Assembly (NCBI GenBank): GCA_023392635.1
Contig: JAEVYS010000081.1
Span: forward strand, 1 to 46,245
Origin: Actinomycetes bacterium
Lineage (GTDB): Bacteria > Actinomycetota > Actinomycetes > Propionibacteriales > Propionibacteriaceae
DNA: 46,245 nucleotides
Direction of reading: 5' to 3'
Part shown: piece by piece, positions 1 through 8,352 of the stretch
Numbering within the stretch: position 1 is the first letter of the stretch
Layout of the letters: each line of letters starts with the position of its first letter
Notes under the pieces: model-generated
The model's database searches: none
Seen by the model: only the letters and a program-made list of their open reading frames with translations
Told to the model about the DNA's origin: nothing
Made by a program: the position numbers and the translations under genes

Positions 1-1064
1 GCCGCGAGCAGCTGCGCCGCGAGGCGGAGGTCGCGGCAGCGGTCCAGACCGCCGCAGCCTGGCTGGGCGAGCAGGTCGCTGCTTCGCGCGCCCTGGCCGA
101 CACCGAGCGCACTCTCGCCCAGCAGCGCCGCAACGAGGCCGAGGCCGACCTCACCGCCGCCCGCCAGCGCGGTCGCGAACTCGCCAAGGCCTTCGAGGGC
201 CTGGTGGACAGCGTGCATGCCGACGAGCTGGCGCGCGCCCAGCAGCAGATGAAGATCGAGGCGCTCGCGGAGAAGGCACTCGCCGAGCTGGGGCTGGAGA
301 CCGAGGCACTGCTCACCGAGTACGGGCCCGACCAGTTGGTCCCCGTGCTCGTCGACGCCGCCGGCGCCCCGCTGGCGGAGGACGACCCCCGTCCCGACCC
401 CGTGCCGTACGTGCGTGCCGAGCAGGAGAAGCGGCTGCGCCAGGCCGAGCGTGACCTCGCCGTCCTCGGCAAGGTGAACCCGCTCGCGCTGGAGGAGTTC
501 GACGCGCTCAGTGAGCGCCACACGTTCCTCGCCGAGCAGCTGGCCGACCTCCGCAAGACCCGCGACGACCTCAACGACATCATCGCCGACGTCGACACCC
601 GTGTGCAGGAGGTCTTCGCGGCCGCCTACGCCGATGTCGAGAAGGCCTTCGAGGAGTCCTTCGCACGGCTGTTCCCCGGCGGCGAGGGGCGCCTGGTGCT
701 CACCGAGCCGGGCCAGTGGCTGACCACCGGCGTCGAGGTCGAGGCGCGGCCGGCGGGCAAGAAGGTCAAACGCCTCTCGCTGCTGTCGGGCGGCGAGCGC
801 TCGCTCGTCGCCGTCGCGTTCCTGGTTGCGCTCTTCAAGGCGCGGCCCAGCCCCTTCTACATCCTCGACGAGGTCGAGGCCGCGCTCGACGACACCAACC
901 TCGGCCGGCTGCTGGAGATCTACGAGGAATTGCGTGCCAACAGCCAGCTCCTCGTGATCACGCACCAGAAGCGGACGATGGAGATCGCCGACGCGCTGTA
1001 CGGCGTCACGATGCGGGCGGACGGCGTCTCGGCCGTCATCAGCCAGCGGCTGAGGGAAGACTGA
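1..1064 (+). CDS. smc: Chromosome segregation ATPase SMC, C-terminal part (5' truncated by window edge)
   Basis: Open from the first bases of the window (codons in phase with base 3) to TGA at 1062-1064, so only the C-terminal ~353 residues are present. The start of the visible part is Glu/Arg/Ala-rich coiled coil. It ends in the ATPase head: the ABC signature LSGGE around base 785 and a Walker B segment FYILDEVEAALDD around 860-895, followed by the ITHQKRTME switch region. SMC forms the ring that compacts and segregates the chromosome with ScpA/ScpB. Its position directly upstream of ftsY is the usual actinobacterial arrangement. The Walker A N-terminus lies outside the window. Confidence 0.95.
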   Translation, partial: REQLRREAEVAAAVQTAAAWLGEQVAASRALADTERTLAQQRRNEAEADLTAARQRGRELAKAFEGLVDSVHADELARAQQQMKIEALAEKALAELGLETEALLTEYGPDQLVPVLVDAAGAPLAEDDPRPDPVPYVRAEQEKRLRQAERDLAVLGKVNPLALEEFDALSERHTFLAEQLADLRKTRDDLNDIIADVDTRVQEVFAAAYADVEKAFEESFARLFPGGEGRLVLTEPGQWLTTGVEVEARPAGKKVKRLSLLSGGERSLVAVAFLVALFKARPSPFYILDEVEAALDDTNLGRLLEIYEELRANSQLLVITHQKRTMEIADALYGVTMRADGVSAVISQRLRED

Positions 1065-1104
1065 GAGCCTCCCGTCGGTTTCCTGAGCCGCAGAAGGCGT
1101 CGGG

Positions 1105-1110
1105 CATAAT
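1105..1110 (+). promoter_or_regulatory. Possible -10 box CATAAT upstream of the small membrane protein
   Basis: CATAAT differs from TATAAT at one base and lies 33 nt before the GTG at 1144. No good -35 is visible. A GGAAGGG Shine-Dalgarno (1128-1134) follows, so this would be a short leadered transcript. Confidence 0.3.
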
Positions 1111-1143
1111 GAAATCGAACCTGGGGCGGAAGGGCTGGCAGCT

Positions 1144-1413
1144 GTGACCTACGTGATCATCACTGTGGCGATCGTCGCGATCGCGCTGTGCGTGATAGCG
1201 GTGGTCGCGGTCGGCATGCGGGGCAGCCTTGCCGACAAGGCCCCCGAGGTCGCGAACGTCCTAGCCAACACCGCCCGCCACCTCAACGGTGACGCGGAGC
1301 CCCCGCAGGGCCTGGTCGACTTCTTCGACGAACTGCCGCGCAGTGCGGCGTCCGCTCGGAGCGCAGCCTCCGCCCGCAGCGCGAGTTCCGCCCCGGAGCC
1401 GCCCACGCGCTGA
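1144..1413 (+). CDS. Small single-pass membrane protein of unknown function
   Basis: 89 residues from GTG, with GGAAGGG nine bases upstream. Residues 2-25 form one hydrophobic helix (YVIITVAIVAIALCVIAVVAVG). The rest is a soluble tail ending in a low-complexity Ala/Ser/Arg segment with two near-repeats of RSAASA. There is no known catalytic motif. It sits between smc and ftsY and is co-oriented with both. FtsY here also has an N-terminal membrane helix, so an envelope location is likely, but nothing ties the two functionally. The reverse strand of the same stretch is also open, but it has no ribosome binding site. Confidence 0.6.
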   Translation: MTYVIITVAIVAIALCVIAVVAVGMRGSLADKAPEVANVLANTARHLNGDAEPPQGLVDFFDELPRSAASARSAASARSASSAPEPPTR

Positions 1414-1441
1414 CGCGCGCGCCGCATCGTCCCGCGTTGCC

Positions 1442-1447
1442 TACCAT
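1442..1447 (+). promoter_or_regulatory. -10 box TACCAT of a probable leaderless ftsY promoter
   Basis: TACCAT matches the actinobacterial TANNNT -10 and ends six bases before the GTG start of ftsY (1454). There is no Shine-Dalgarno between them. This spacing puts the transcription start at or next to the start codon. Confidence 0.5.
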
Positions 1448-1453
1448 GACCGC

Positions 1454-2581
1454 GTGGAGATCTTCTGGTACCTCATGGCGGCCGTGGCCGTCGTCCTCGT
1501 GGTGGCCGCGGTCACGATCGTCGTCGGCCGGCGCCGTGCGCTGCCCCCGGCGGCCCCGACCGCCGAACTGCCGGCCTCACCGGCCAGCCCCGAGCCGGTA
1601 GCGGCAGGGCCCCAGGTCGAGGCGCCGCCGGCCGTGCCGGAACTCGAGGCGCCGGAACCACCCGCGTCCCGCCTGACCAGGCTGCGCCGCCGGCTGAGCG
1701 CCAGCACCAACCCGTTCGCCCGGGGACTGCTCGGCCTGCTCGCCGCCGACCGGCTGGACGCCGAGGCCTGGGACGACCTCGAGGCCACCCTGATCACCTC
1801 TGACCTCGGGGTGGGGCCGACCGACGAACTGATCACGGCGCTGCGCCGCGAGCTCGCCATCGACGCGGTCTCCGACCCCGACCGTGCGCGGCGCGTGCTG
1901 CGTGCCGAGCTCCTCACGCTGGTGGGCACCGACGCCGACCGGTCGCTGAAGGTCACCGGGGCGGACGGCCTGCCCGGCGTCGTGCTGGTCGTGGGCGTCA
2001 ACGGCACCGGCAAGACCACCACGATCGGCAAGCTGTCGCGGGTGCTCGTGGCGGAGGGCCACTCGGTGGTGCTGGCCGCGGCCGACACCTTCCGGGCCGC
2101 CGCCGCCGACCAGCTGCAGACCTGGGGGTCGCGGGTGGGCGTGCCCGTCGTGCGCGGGCCGGAGGGCGGCGACCCCGCCTCCGTCGCCTACGACGCCGTC
2201 GAGACCGGCATCGCCGAGGGCGTTGACGTCGTGGTGGTCGACACCGCGGGACGCCTCCACACCAAGACCGGGCTGATGGACGAGCTCGGCAAGATCAAGC
2301 GGGTGATCGAACGCAAGGCACCCGTGACCGAGGTGCTGCTGGTGATTGACGCCACCACCGGCCAGAACGGGCTCGCCCAGGCGCGCGTGTTCGCCGAGGT
2401 CGTGGACGTCACGGGAATCGTGCTCTCCAAGCTCGACGGTTCAGCCAAGGGCGGGATCGTCGTGCCGGTGCAGCGCGAGCTCGGCGTGCCGGTCAAGCTG
2501 ATCGGCCTCGGCGAGGGACCCGACGACCTCGCACCGTTCGACGCCGAGGGCTTCGTGGACGCGCTGCTGCAGGAGGCGTGA
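1454..2581 (+). CDS. ftsY: Signal recognition particle receptor FtsY
   Basis: 375 residues. FtsY is the GTPase that docks the Ffh-ribosome complex at the membrane. Residues 1-25 form a hydrophobic helix (start MEIFWYLMAAVAVV), so this is the membrane-anchored actinobacterial type rather than the acidic-A-domain type. A Pro/Ala-rich linker leads to the NG domain. G-box motifs are GVNGTGKTTT (about 181-190), DTFRAAAADQL, DTAGRLHTK (from about 263) and SKLDGSAKGG. GTG at 1454 is chosen because it begins exactly at the membrane helix and lies six bases after a TACCAT box. Longer in-frame starts would add an Arg/Pro-rich sequence overlapping the upstream gene. The stop overlaps the ATG of the next gene by one base. 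Confidence 0.95.
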   Translation: MEIFWYLMAAVAVVLVVAAVTIVVGRRRALPPAAPTAELPASPASPEPVAAGPQVEAPPAVPELEAPEPPASRLTRLRRRLSASTNPFARGLLGLLAADRLDAEAWDDLEATLITSDLGVGPTDELITALRRELAIDAVSDPDRARRVLRAELLTLVGTDADRSLKVTGADGLPGVVLVVGVNGTGKTTTIGKLSRVLVAEGHSVVLAAADTFRAAAADQLQTWGSRVGVPVVRGPEGGDPASVAYDAVETGIAEGVDVVVVDTAGRLHTKTGLMDELGKIKRVIERKAPVTEVLLVIDATTGQNGLAQARVFAEVVDVTGIVLSKLDGSAKGGIVVPVQRELGVPVKLIGLGEGPDDLAPFDAEGFVDALLQEA

Positions 2582-3069
2582 TGCGGATCCGCCCGGCGCG
2601 CCCCGCCGACCTGCCGGCGCTGCTGGAGATCTACAACGACGCGGTCGTGCACACCACCGCCAGCTGGGACCTCCTTCCGTGGAGCCCCGTCGAGCACGCC
2701 GAGTGGTACGCGGCCAAGGCCGAGCACGGGCACCCGGTCATGGTCGCGGACGCCGGGGGCGAGATCCTCGGGTACTCGGCGTACGGCCCGTTCCGCCCCA
2801 AGGCCGGCTACGCGGCCACCATGGAGCACAGCGTGTACGTCCGGCCGGACGCCCAGGGGCGCGGGATCGGACGCGCCCTGCTGGTGGCGGTGATCGAGGC
2901 CGCCCGCGCCAACGGCGTCCATGCCCTGATCGGCGGCCTGAGTTCCGACAACGAGGTGTCCCTCGGCCTGCACCGTTCCCTCGGCTTCGTCGAGGTGGGG
3001 CGGTTGCCGGAGGTGGGACGCAAGTTCGACCGCTGGCTCGACCTCGTGCTCGTCCAGCTGTTCCTCTAG
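2581..3069 (+). CDS. GNAT N-acetyltransferase, phosphinothricin/methionine-sulfoximine acetyltransferase-like
   Basis: 162 residues, start ATG overlapping the ftsY stop (TGATG); a GTG one codon earlier is also possible. The acetyl-CoA loop is visible as QGRGIGRALL following the strand EHSVYVRP. The C-terminal SSDNEVSLGLHRSLGFVEVG is typical of the PAT/MnaT branch, which acetylates the amino group of glutamate analogues such as phosphinothricin or methionine sulfoximine. The family is clear but the physiological substrate is not. It is translationally coupled to ftsY, followed 14 bp later by an arabinofuranosidase, and interrupts the SRP gene cluster. Confidence 0.88.
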   Translation: MRIRPARPADLPALLEIYNDAVVHTTASWDLLPWSPVEHAEWYAAKAEHGHPVMVADAGGEILGYSAYGPFRPKAGYAATMEHSVYVRPDAQGRGIGRALLVAVIEAARANGVHALIGGLSSDNEVSLGLHRSLGFVEVGRLPEVGRKFDRWLDLVLVQLFL

Positions 3070-3083
3070 ACCAAGGAGCGATC

Positions 3084-4586
3084 GTGCCCGATGCCCGGAT
3101 CACCGTCGATCGGAGCCAGCGGGTCGCACCCGTGCGGCGACGCCTGTTCGGCTCGTTCGTCGAGCACCTCGGACGCTGCGTGTACGACGGCCTCTACGAG
3201 CCGGGCCACCCGAGCGCCAATGCGGACGGCTTCCGGACCGACGTCCTCGAGCTCGTGCGCGAGCTCGGGGTGTCCACCGTCCGCTATCCGGGGGGCAACT
3301 TCGTCTCCGGTTACCGCTGGGAGGACGGCGTGGGGCCGCGGGAGCGGCGTCCCCGGCGACTCGACCTCGCCTGGCACTGCGTCGAGACCAACCAGGTCGG
3401 GCTGGACGAGTTCGCGCGGTGGTGCCGTCGGGCCGGCTGCGAGCTGATGCTCGCCACGAACCTCGGCACGCGGGGGATCGCCGAGACCCTCGACCTGCTC
3501 GAGTACGCCAACCACCCGGCAGGGACGGCCCTCTCCGACCAGCGGGTCGCCAACGGCTCGCCCGAGCCGCACGGCATCCGGATGTGGTGCCTGGGCAACG
3601 AGATGGACGGCCCCTGGCAGCTCGGCCACCTGAGCGCCGAGGCCTACGCGGGCCTGGCCGCACGAACGGCGGCGGCGATGAAGATGGTCGACCCCCGGCT
3701 GGAGCTGGTGGCGTGCGGGTCCTCGGGCTCCGGCATGCCGACCTTCGGCGCGTGGGAGCGGGCCGTCCTGGAGGCGGCGTACGACAGCATCGACTTCATC
3801 TCCGCCCACGCCTACTACCAGGAGCACGACGGCGACCTCGGCAGCTTCCTGGCCTCCAGCCTCGACATGGAGTACTTCATCGCCACGGCCGCGGCAACGG
3901 CGGACGAGGTCAAGGGCCGGCTCGGCAAGGACCGTGACATCGCCATCTCGTTCGACGAGTGGAACGTCTGGTACATGACCGAGTTCGAGGCGAGCGGCAA
4001 GGTCACCGAAGGCTGGCCGGTTGCCCCACGCCTGCTGGAGGACGTGTACTCGGTCGCGGACGCGGTCGTTGTGGGCAGCCTGCTGATCACGCTGTTGCGC
4101 AACAGCGATCGCGTCCACGCCGCCTCCCTCGCCCAGCTCGTCAACGTGATCGCCCCGATCATGACCGAGCCGGGGGGTCCGGCCTGGCGGCAGACGATCT
4201 ACCACCCGTTCGCGATCACGGCACGCCTGGCCGCCGGCGAGGTCCTGCGTCCGGTGGTGGAGGTGGGGACCTACCCGACCGCACGCCATGGCGACGCGCC
4301 CTTCGTGGACGCGGTCGCGACCTCCGACCCGGGTGCCGGGAGGGCGTCCGTCTTCTGCGTGAACCGTTCGCTGGAGGCCACCACGACGACGATCGACGTC
4401 GCCGGCCTCGGCCTGCACGACGTGACCGAAGCGCTCACCCTCGCCGACGAAGACCACTACGCCAGGAATACCCGCGAGCAGCCCGAGCGCGTGCAACCAC
4501 AGCCGAACCCCACGGCCCGCCTCGCCGACGGCGTCGTCACGATCGAGCTCCCGCCGGTCTCCTGGACGGCACTCGCCCTCGCGTGA
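3084..4586 (+). CDS. abfA: GH51 alpha-L-arabinofuranosidase
   Basis: 500 residues from GTG preceded by AAGGAG (3073-3078). It removes terminal arabinofuranosyl groups from arabinoxylan or arabinan oligosaccharides. GH51 landmarks are RYPGGNFVSGYRW near the N-terminus, the acid/base Glu173 in WCLGNEMDGPWQ, and the nucleophile Glu292 in ISFDEWNVWY. A C-terminal beta-domain ends in PPVSWTALAL. There is no signal peptide, so it is probably cytoplasmic and acts on imported oligosaccharides. Length and motif spacing are normal for the family. No sugar transporter or regulator is adjacent, so its induction cannot be read from context. Confidence 0.95.
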   Translation: MPDARITVDRSQRVAPVRRRLFGSFVEHLGRCVYDGLYEPGHPSANADGFRTDVLELVRELGVSTVRYPGGNFVSGYRWEDGVGPRERRPRRLDLAWHCVETNQVGLDEFARWCRRAGCELMLATNLGTRGIAETLDLLEYANHPAGTALSDQRVANGSPEPHGIRMWCLGNEMDGPWQLGHLSAEAYAGLAARTAAAMKMVDPRLELVACGSSGSGMPTFGAWERAVLEAAYDSIDFISAHAYYQEHDGDLGSFLASSLDMEYFIATAAATADEVKGRLGKDRDIAISFDEWNVWYMTEFEASGKVTEGWPVAPRLLEDVYSVADAVVVGSLLITLLRNSDRVHAASLAQLVNVIAPIMTEPGGPAWRQTIYHPFAITARLAAGEVLRPVVEVGTYPTARHGDAPFVDAVATSDPGAGRASVFCVNRSLEATTTTIDVAGLGLHDVTEALTLADEDHYARNTREQPERVQPQPNPTARLADGVVTIELPPVSWTALALA

Positions 4587-4607
4587 CCCGGTGGCCGGGA
4601 GGGTCGG

Positions 4608-4613
4608 TAGGAT
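4608..4613 (+). promoter_or_regulatory. -10 box TAGGAT of the ffh promoter
   Basis: TAGGAT lies 31 bases before the TTG start of ffh and 21 bases after the arabinofuranosidase stop. This predicts a leader of about 25 nt that contains a GAGG ribosome binding site. Confidence 0.5.
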
Positions 4614-4644
4614 GGCCCGAGTTTCCCGAGCGTGAGGTCCTTCC

Positions 4645-6207
4645 TTGTTCGACACCCTGTCCGATCGCCTGTCGGCAGCCTTCCGCGGCCTGCGCGGCAA
4701 GACCCGGCTGACCGACGCCGACATCGACGCGACGGCCCGCGAGATCCGCCTCGCGCTGCTGGAGGCCGACGTCAACCTCACCGTGGTGAAGGAATTCATC
4801 GCGAACGTGCGCGAGCGTGCGCACGGGGCCGAGATCAGTGCAGCGCTGAATCCGGCGCAGCAGATCATCAAGATCGTCGACGAGGAGTTGATCTCGATCC
4901 TCGGCGGCGAGGCGCGGCCGCTGCGGTTCGCGAAGCGTCCACCGACGGTCATCATGCTGGCCGGCCTCCAGGGCTCCGGCAAGACGACCCTGGCCGGAAA
5001 GCTCGGCAAGTGGCTGAAGGACCAGGGCCACTCGCCGCTGCTCGTGGCCGCCGACCTGCAGCGCCCCAACGCCGTGACCCAGCTGCAGGTGGTCGGCGAG
5101 CGCGCCGGCGTGCACGTGTTCGCGCCCGAGCCGGGCAACGGCACCGGTGATCCGGTCGCCGTGGCCCGCAACTCGATCCTGCAGGCGATGAGCAAGCTCT
5201 ACGACGTGGTGATCGTCGACACCGCCGGACGCCTCGGCGTCGACGCGGAGCTGATGCGTCAGGCCGCCGACATCCGCGACGCGGTGAACCCCACCGAGAT
5301 CCTGTTCGTGGTCGACGCGATGATCGGCCAGGACGCGGTTAACACCGCACAGGCCTTCGCCGAGGGGGTCGGCTTCGACGGCGTGGTGCTGTCCAAGCTC
5401 GACGGTGACGCCCGTGGCGGGGCGGCCCTCTCGATCGCCAAGGTGACCGGCAAGCCGATCATGTTCGCCTCCAACGGCGAGGGCCTCGGCGACTTCGACG
5501 CCTTCCACCCCGACCGGATGGCCAGCCGCATCCTCGGCATGGGCGACATCCTCACCCTGATCGAGCAGGCGGAGAAGACCTTCGACGCCGAGCAGTCGGC
5601 CAAGGCCGCGCAGAAGCTCATCTCCGGGAAGGGCGAGTTCGGGCTCGACGACTTCCTGCAGCAGATGCAGGCCGTCCGCCGCATGGGTCCGCTGTCGAAG
5701 ATCCTGGGCATGATGCCCGGCATGGGCCAGATGAAGGACCAGATCAACAACATCGACGAGCGTGAGATCGACCGCATCGAAGCGATCATCTACTCGATGA
5801 CACCCGCCGAGCGCGGCAACCCGAAGATCCTCGACGGCTCCCGCAGGGCGCGCATCGCCGCCGGCTCCGGGACCCAGGTGTCGGACGTGAACTCCTTGGT
5901 CAACCGCTTCTTCGAGGCGCGCAAGATGATGCAGAGCCTCGCCGGTGGCGGCATGCCGGGCATGCCCGGCGCCCGGCGTCCGGCCGCCCGCCAGCAGCCC
6001 AAGAAGAAGAAGGGCACCAACCGGGTGTCCGGCAACCCGGCCAAGCGCTCGGGCGCTCCGTCCCCGCAGGCCCCCGTCCCGCCGGCGGCCTCCGCGTTCG
6101 GCCAGCCGGTACCGACCGAGGCCGAGGTGGCCAGGTCGCTGGGGGAGTTCCAGTTGCCGCCGGAGCTGCAGAACCTCTTCAACCCCAAGAACACCGGCCC
6201 CCGCTAG
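4645..6207 (+). CDS. ffh: Signal recognition particle protein Ffh (SRP54)
   Basis: 520 residues. Ffh binds 4.5S RNA and nascent signal sequences and hands them to FtsY. It has an N domain (1-90), a G domain with GLQGSGKTTLAGKLG (107-121), DLQRPNAVTQL, DTAGRLG (192-198) and SKLDGDARGG (250-259), and a Met-rich M domain from about 300 (GPLSKILGMMPGMGQM). A Pro/Ala/Lys-rich tail of about 80 residues follows. The start is TTG: an in-frame TGA lies only four codons upstream (4633-4635), and any downstream start would delete the conserved MFDTLSDRL. GAGG is suitably placed upstream. The 4.5S RNA gene was not found in this window. Confidence 0.97.
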   Translation: MFDTLSDRLSAAFRGLRGKTRLTDADIDATAREIRLALLEADVNLTVVKEFIANVRERAHGAEISAALNPAQQIIKIVDEELISILGGEARPLRFAKRPPTVIMLAGLQGSGKTTLAGKLGKWLKDQGHSPLLVAADLQRPNAVTQLQVVGERAGVHVFAPEPGNGTGDPVAVARNSILQAMSKLYDVVIVDTAGRLGVDAELMRQAADIRDAVNPTEILFVVDAMIGQDAVNTAQAFAEGVGFDGVVLSKLDGDARGGAALSIAKVTGKPIMFASNGEGLGDFDAFHPDRMASRILGMGDILTLIEQAEKTFDAEQSAKAAQKLISGKGEFGLDDFLQQMQAVRRMGPLSKILGMMPGMGQMKDQINNIDEREIDRIEAIIYSMTPAERGNPKILDGSRRARIAAGSGTQVSDVNSLVNRFFEARKMMQSLAGGGMPGMPGARRPAARQQPKKKKGTNRVSGNPAKRSGAPSPQAPVPPAASAFGQPVPTEAEVARSLGEFQLPPELQNLFNPKNTGPR

Positions 6208-6226
6208 CCCGGCGGCTCCAGGTCCG

Positions 6227-7387
6227 ATGAGTGAACACGCGCCGCCGGGGCTGGGCGAACCCGACTACTTCGGTCACAGCCACGCGGCGCCGGTTCCGGC
6301 CGGGCCGCCCGAGGCGCAGCGGCTGCACCTGAACGGCGTCCTCCTGCCCTCGGGCGCCCGCACCGACCTGTGGGTGGTGGACGGCGTGATCCGCACCGAA
6401 CCGGTGGTGGAGGCCGTCACCGTCTGCTCGGGGGCGTGGATCCTGCCCGGGCTGGTGGATGCCCACTGTCACGTCGGCCTCGGCGCAGATGGTGCGGTGC
6501 CCGCGGAGCTGGCCGAGCAGCAGGCGCGCACCGACCGTGACGCGGGCACCCTGCTGATCCGCGACGCCGGCTCGCCGGTCGACACACACTGGATCGACGC
6601 CCGGGCCGACCTCCCCCGGATCATCCGCGCGGGGCGCCACATCGCCCGGCCCAAGCGCTACATCCGCAACTACGCCGCTGAGGTCGAGCCGGACGAACTG
6701 GTCGCGGAGGTAGCCAGGCAGGCGCTGCGCGGCGACGGCTGGGTGAAGCTGGTCGGGGACTGGATCGATCGTGAATCCGGCGACCTCGCCCCGCTCTGGC
6801 CCACGCAGGTGGCCGCCGCAGCCATCGCCAGGGCGCACGACCTGGGGGCGCGGGTCACCGCCCACTGCTTCGGCGAGCAGTCGGTGCACGAGCTGGTGCG
6901 CGCGGGGATCGACGGCATCGAGCACGGGACCGGGCTGGACGCCTCGACCATCGCTGTGATGGCCGAGCACCGGGTGGCGCTCGTGCCGACCATGATCAAC
7001 CTGGAGAACTTCCCTGCCTTCGCCGACGCCGGCGAGGCCAGGTTCCCCCGGTACGCCGCCCACATGCGTGCGCTGCACGCCCGGCGGTACGCGACGATCG
7101 GTGCCGCCGTGGACGCGGGCGTTCCGGTGTTCGCGGGGACCGATGCCGGCGGCACGATCGCCCACGGGCTGCTGGGCGCCGAGATCTCCCTCCTCGCCGG
7201 CATCGGCGGCCCCGCGTTCGCCCTCGCGGCCGCGTCCTGGCGGGCGCGATCGTGGCTGGGCGCACCCGCGGTGGCGGAGGGGGCGTGGGCCGACCTCGTC
7301 GTCTATGCGGCCGATCCGCGGCTCGAGCCGGAGGTCACCAAGCACCCCGAGCTGGTCATCCTCCGGGGGCGCGTGGTCAATCGCTGA
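6227..7387 (+). CDS. Amidohydrolase family metal-dependent hydrolase (imidazolonepropionase/prolidase-like)
   Basis: 386 residues, ATG 19 bp after ffh. It has an N-terminal beta-sandwich segment and then a TIM-barrel with the metal-binding HxH in VDAHCHVG (His80, His82). VKLVGDW may supply the bridging Lys. Further ligands are TAHCFGEQSVHE, IEHGTGLD and the late Asp in FAGTDAGG. The C-terminus returns to the sandwich (ADLVVYAADPRLEPE). The family hydrolyses C-N bonds in cyclic amides, imidazolones or Xaa-Pro dipeptides, and the substrate cannot be assigned here. The 3' end overlaps the convergent protease gene by 11 bp. Confidence 0.88.
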   Translation: MSEHAPPGLGEPDYFGHSHAAPVPAGPPEAQRLHLNGVLLPSGARTDLWVVDGVIRTEPVVEAVTVCSGAWILPGLVDAHCHVGLGADGAVPAELAEQQARTDRDAGTLLIRDAGSPVDTHWIDARADLPRIIRAGRHIARPKRYIRNYAAEVEPDELVAEVARQALRGDGWVKLVGDWIDRESGDLAPLWPTQVAAAAIARAHDLGARVTAHCFGEQSVHELVRAGIDGIEHGTGLDASTIAVMAEHRVALVPTMINLENFPAFADAGEARFPRYAAHMRALHARRYATIGAAVDAGVPVFAGTDAGGTIAHGLLGAEISLLAGIGGPAFALAAASWRARSWLGAPAVAEGAWADLVVYAADPRLEPEVTKHPELVILRGRVVNR

Positions 7388-8297
7388 GCTCGCTCGGCAC
7401 CGCGATCACGTCGACCAGGGCGCCGTTGCGCCACACCGTGATCTCGACTGGGCGTCCGATGGCCTCCTCGACCATCCAGCGCTGCAGGCTGGTGGCCGAA
7501 CCCATCGGCTCGCCGTCCACCGCCACCACGACATCGCCGACCTTGAGGGAGGCGACCGCAGCCGGACTGCCTCCCACGATCTGGGCGACCCTGAGGCCGT
7601 TCGCCCGCCCCAGCCGTGCGGCGAGGGGAGGCGGCAACGGCGCCTGTCCGGCGGCGACCCCGAGCCAGGCCCGCCGCACCCGCCCGGTGCTCATCAGTGA
7701 TCCGATGATCCGCTGGGTGCTGGAGTTGATCGGAACGGCCAGGCCCAGCCCGACGCCGGCCACCGCGGTGTTGACACCGACCATGCGCCCGGCGCTGTCG
7801 GCCAGCACGCCACCGCTGTTGCCCGGATTGAGCGCAGCATCGGTCTGGATGACCTCGTCGACGACGCGCCCGCGCTGGGTGGGGAGCGAGCGTCCCAGCC
7901 CCGACACGATGCCTGCGGTCACGCTTCCCGACAGCCCCAGCGGGTTGCCGAGCGCCACCACCAGCTGGCCCACCTGGAGGGTGGCGGCGTCACCGAGCAC
8001 CACCGGATCGGGGACCGACCCACTGGCGCGCAACACAGCGAGATCGGACAGCGGGTCGCGCCCGGTCACCTCCACCGGCGTCTGCGTACCGTCCACGAAC
8101 TCGGCGGTCGCCTGGTTGGCCCCCTCCACCACGTGGGCGCTGGTCAGCAGGAAGCCGTCGGGTGTGAGCACGCTGGCGCTCCCCGCGCCCTCCCCCCGGG
8201 ATCCGCGGACGCGCAGGCTGGCGACGCTCGGCAACACCTGCCGTGCCACCCTCACCACGGCTGCGGAGTAGGCGTCCAGCGCTTCGGAATCGGCCAT
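7377..8297 (-). CDS. HtrA/DegP-like trypsin-fold serine protease with PDZ domain, no signal peptide
   Basis: 306 residues. The catalytic triad is complete: His55 (LTSAHVV), Asp85 (DPLSDLAVL) and Ser161 (NPGNSGG). A PDZ domain follows at about 205-300 (NGLRVAQIVGGSPAA...LKVGDVVVAVDGEPM). The N-terminus starts straight into the protease fold with no hydrophobic helix, whereas most HtrA proteins are secreted or membrane-anchored. A cytoplasmic quality-control role is therefore inferred. It lies 55 bp downstream of the Nramp transporter on the same strand and is probably co-transcribed. A GTG/TTG start upstream that adds a membrane segment was looked for and not seen. Confidence 0.9.
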   Translation of the reverse strand: MADSEALDAYSAAVVRVARQVLPSVASLRVRGSRGEGAGSASVLTPDGFLLTSAHVVEGANQATAEFVDGTQTPVEVTGRDPLSDLAVLRASGSVPDPVVLGDAATLQVGQLVVALGNPLGLSGSVTAGIVSGLGRSLPTQRGRVVDEVIQTDAALNPGNSGGVLADSAGRMVGVNTAVAGVGLGLAVPINSSTQRIIGSLMSTGRVRRAWLGVAAGQAPLPPPLAARLGRANGLRVAQIVGGSPAAVASLKVGDVVVAVDGEPMGSATSLQRWMVEEAIGRPVEITVWRNGALVDVIAVPSELSD

Positions 8298-8352
8298 ACC
8301 CGTCCAACGCGGCCGCCACGGCGTCGTGTTCCGCTGTTCGCTCAGGGCGTGC

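Noticed and set aside
3066..5195. Reverse-strand frame of about 700 codons across the arabinofuranosidase and the 5' part of ffh
   Set aside because: It spans two clearly recognised forward-strand genes and their boundary and shows no motif of its own.
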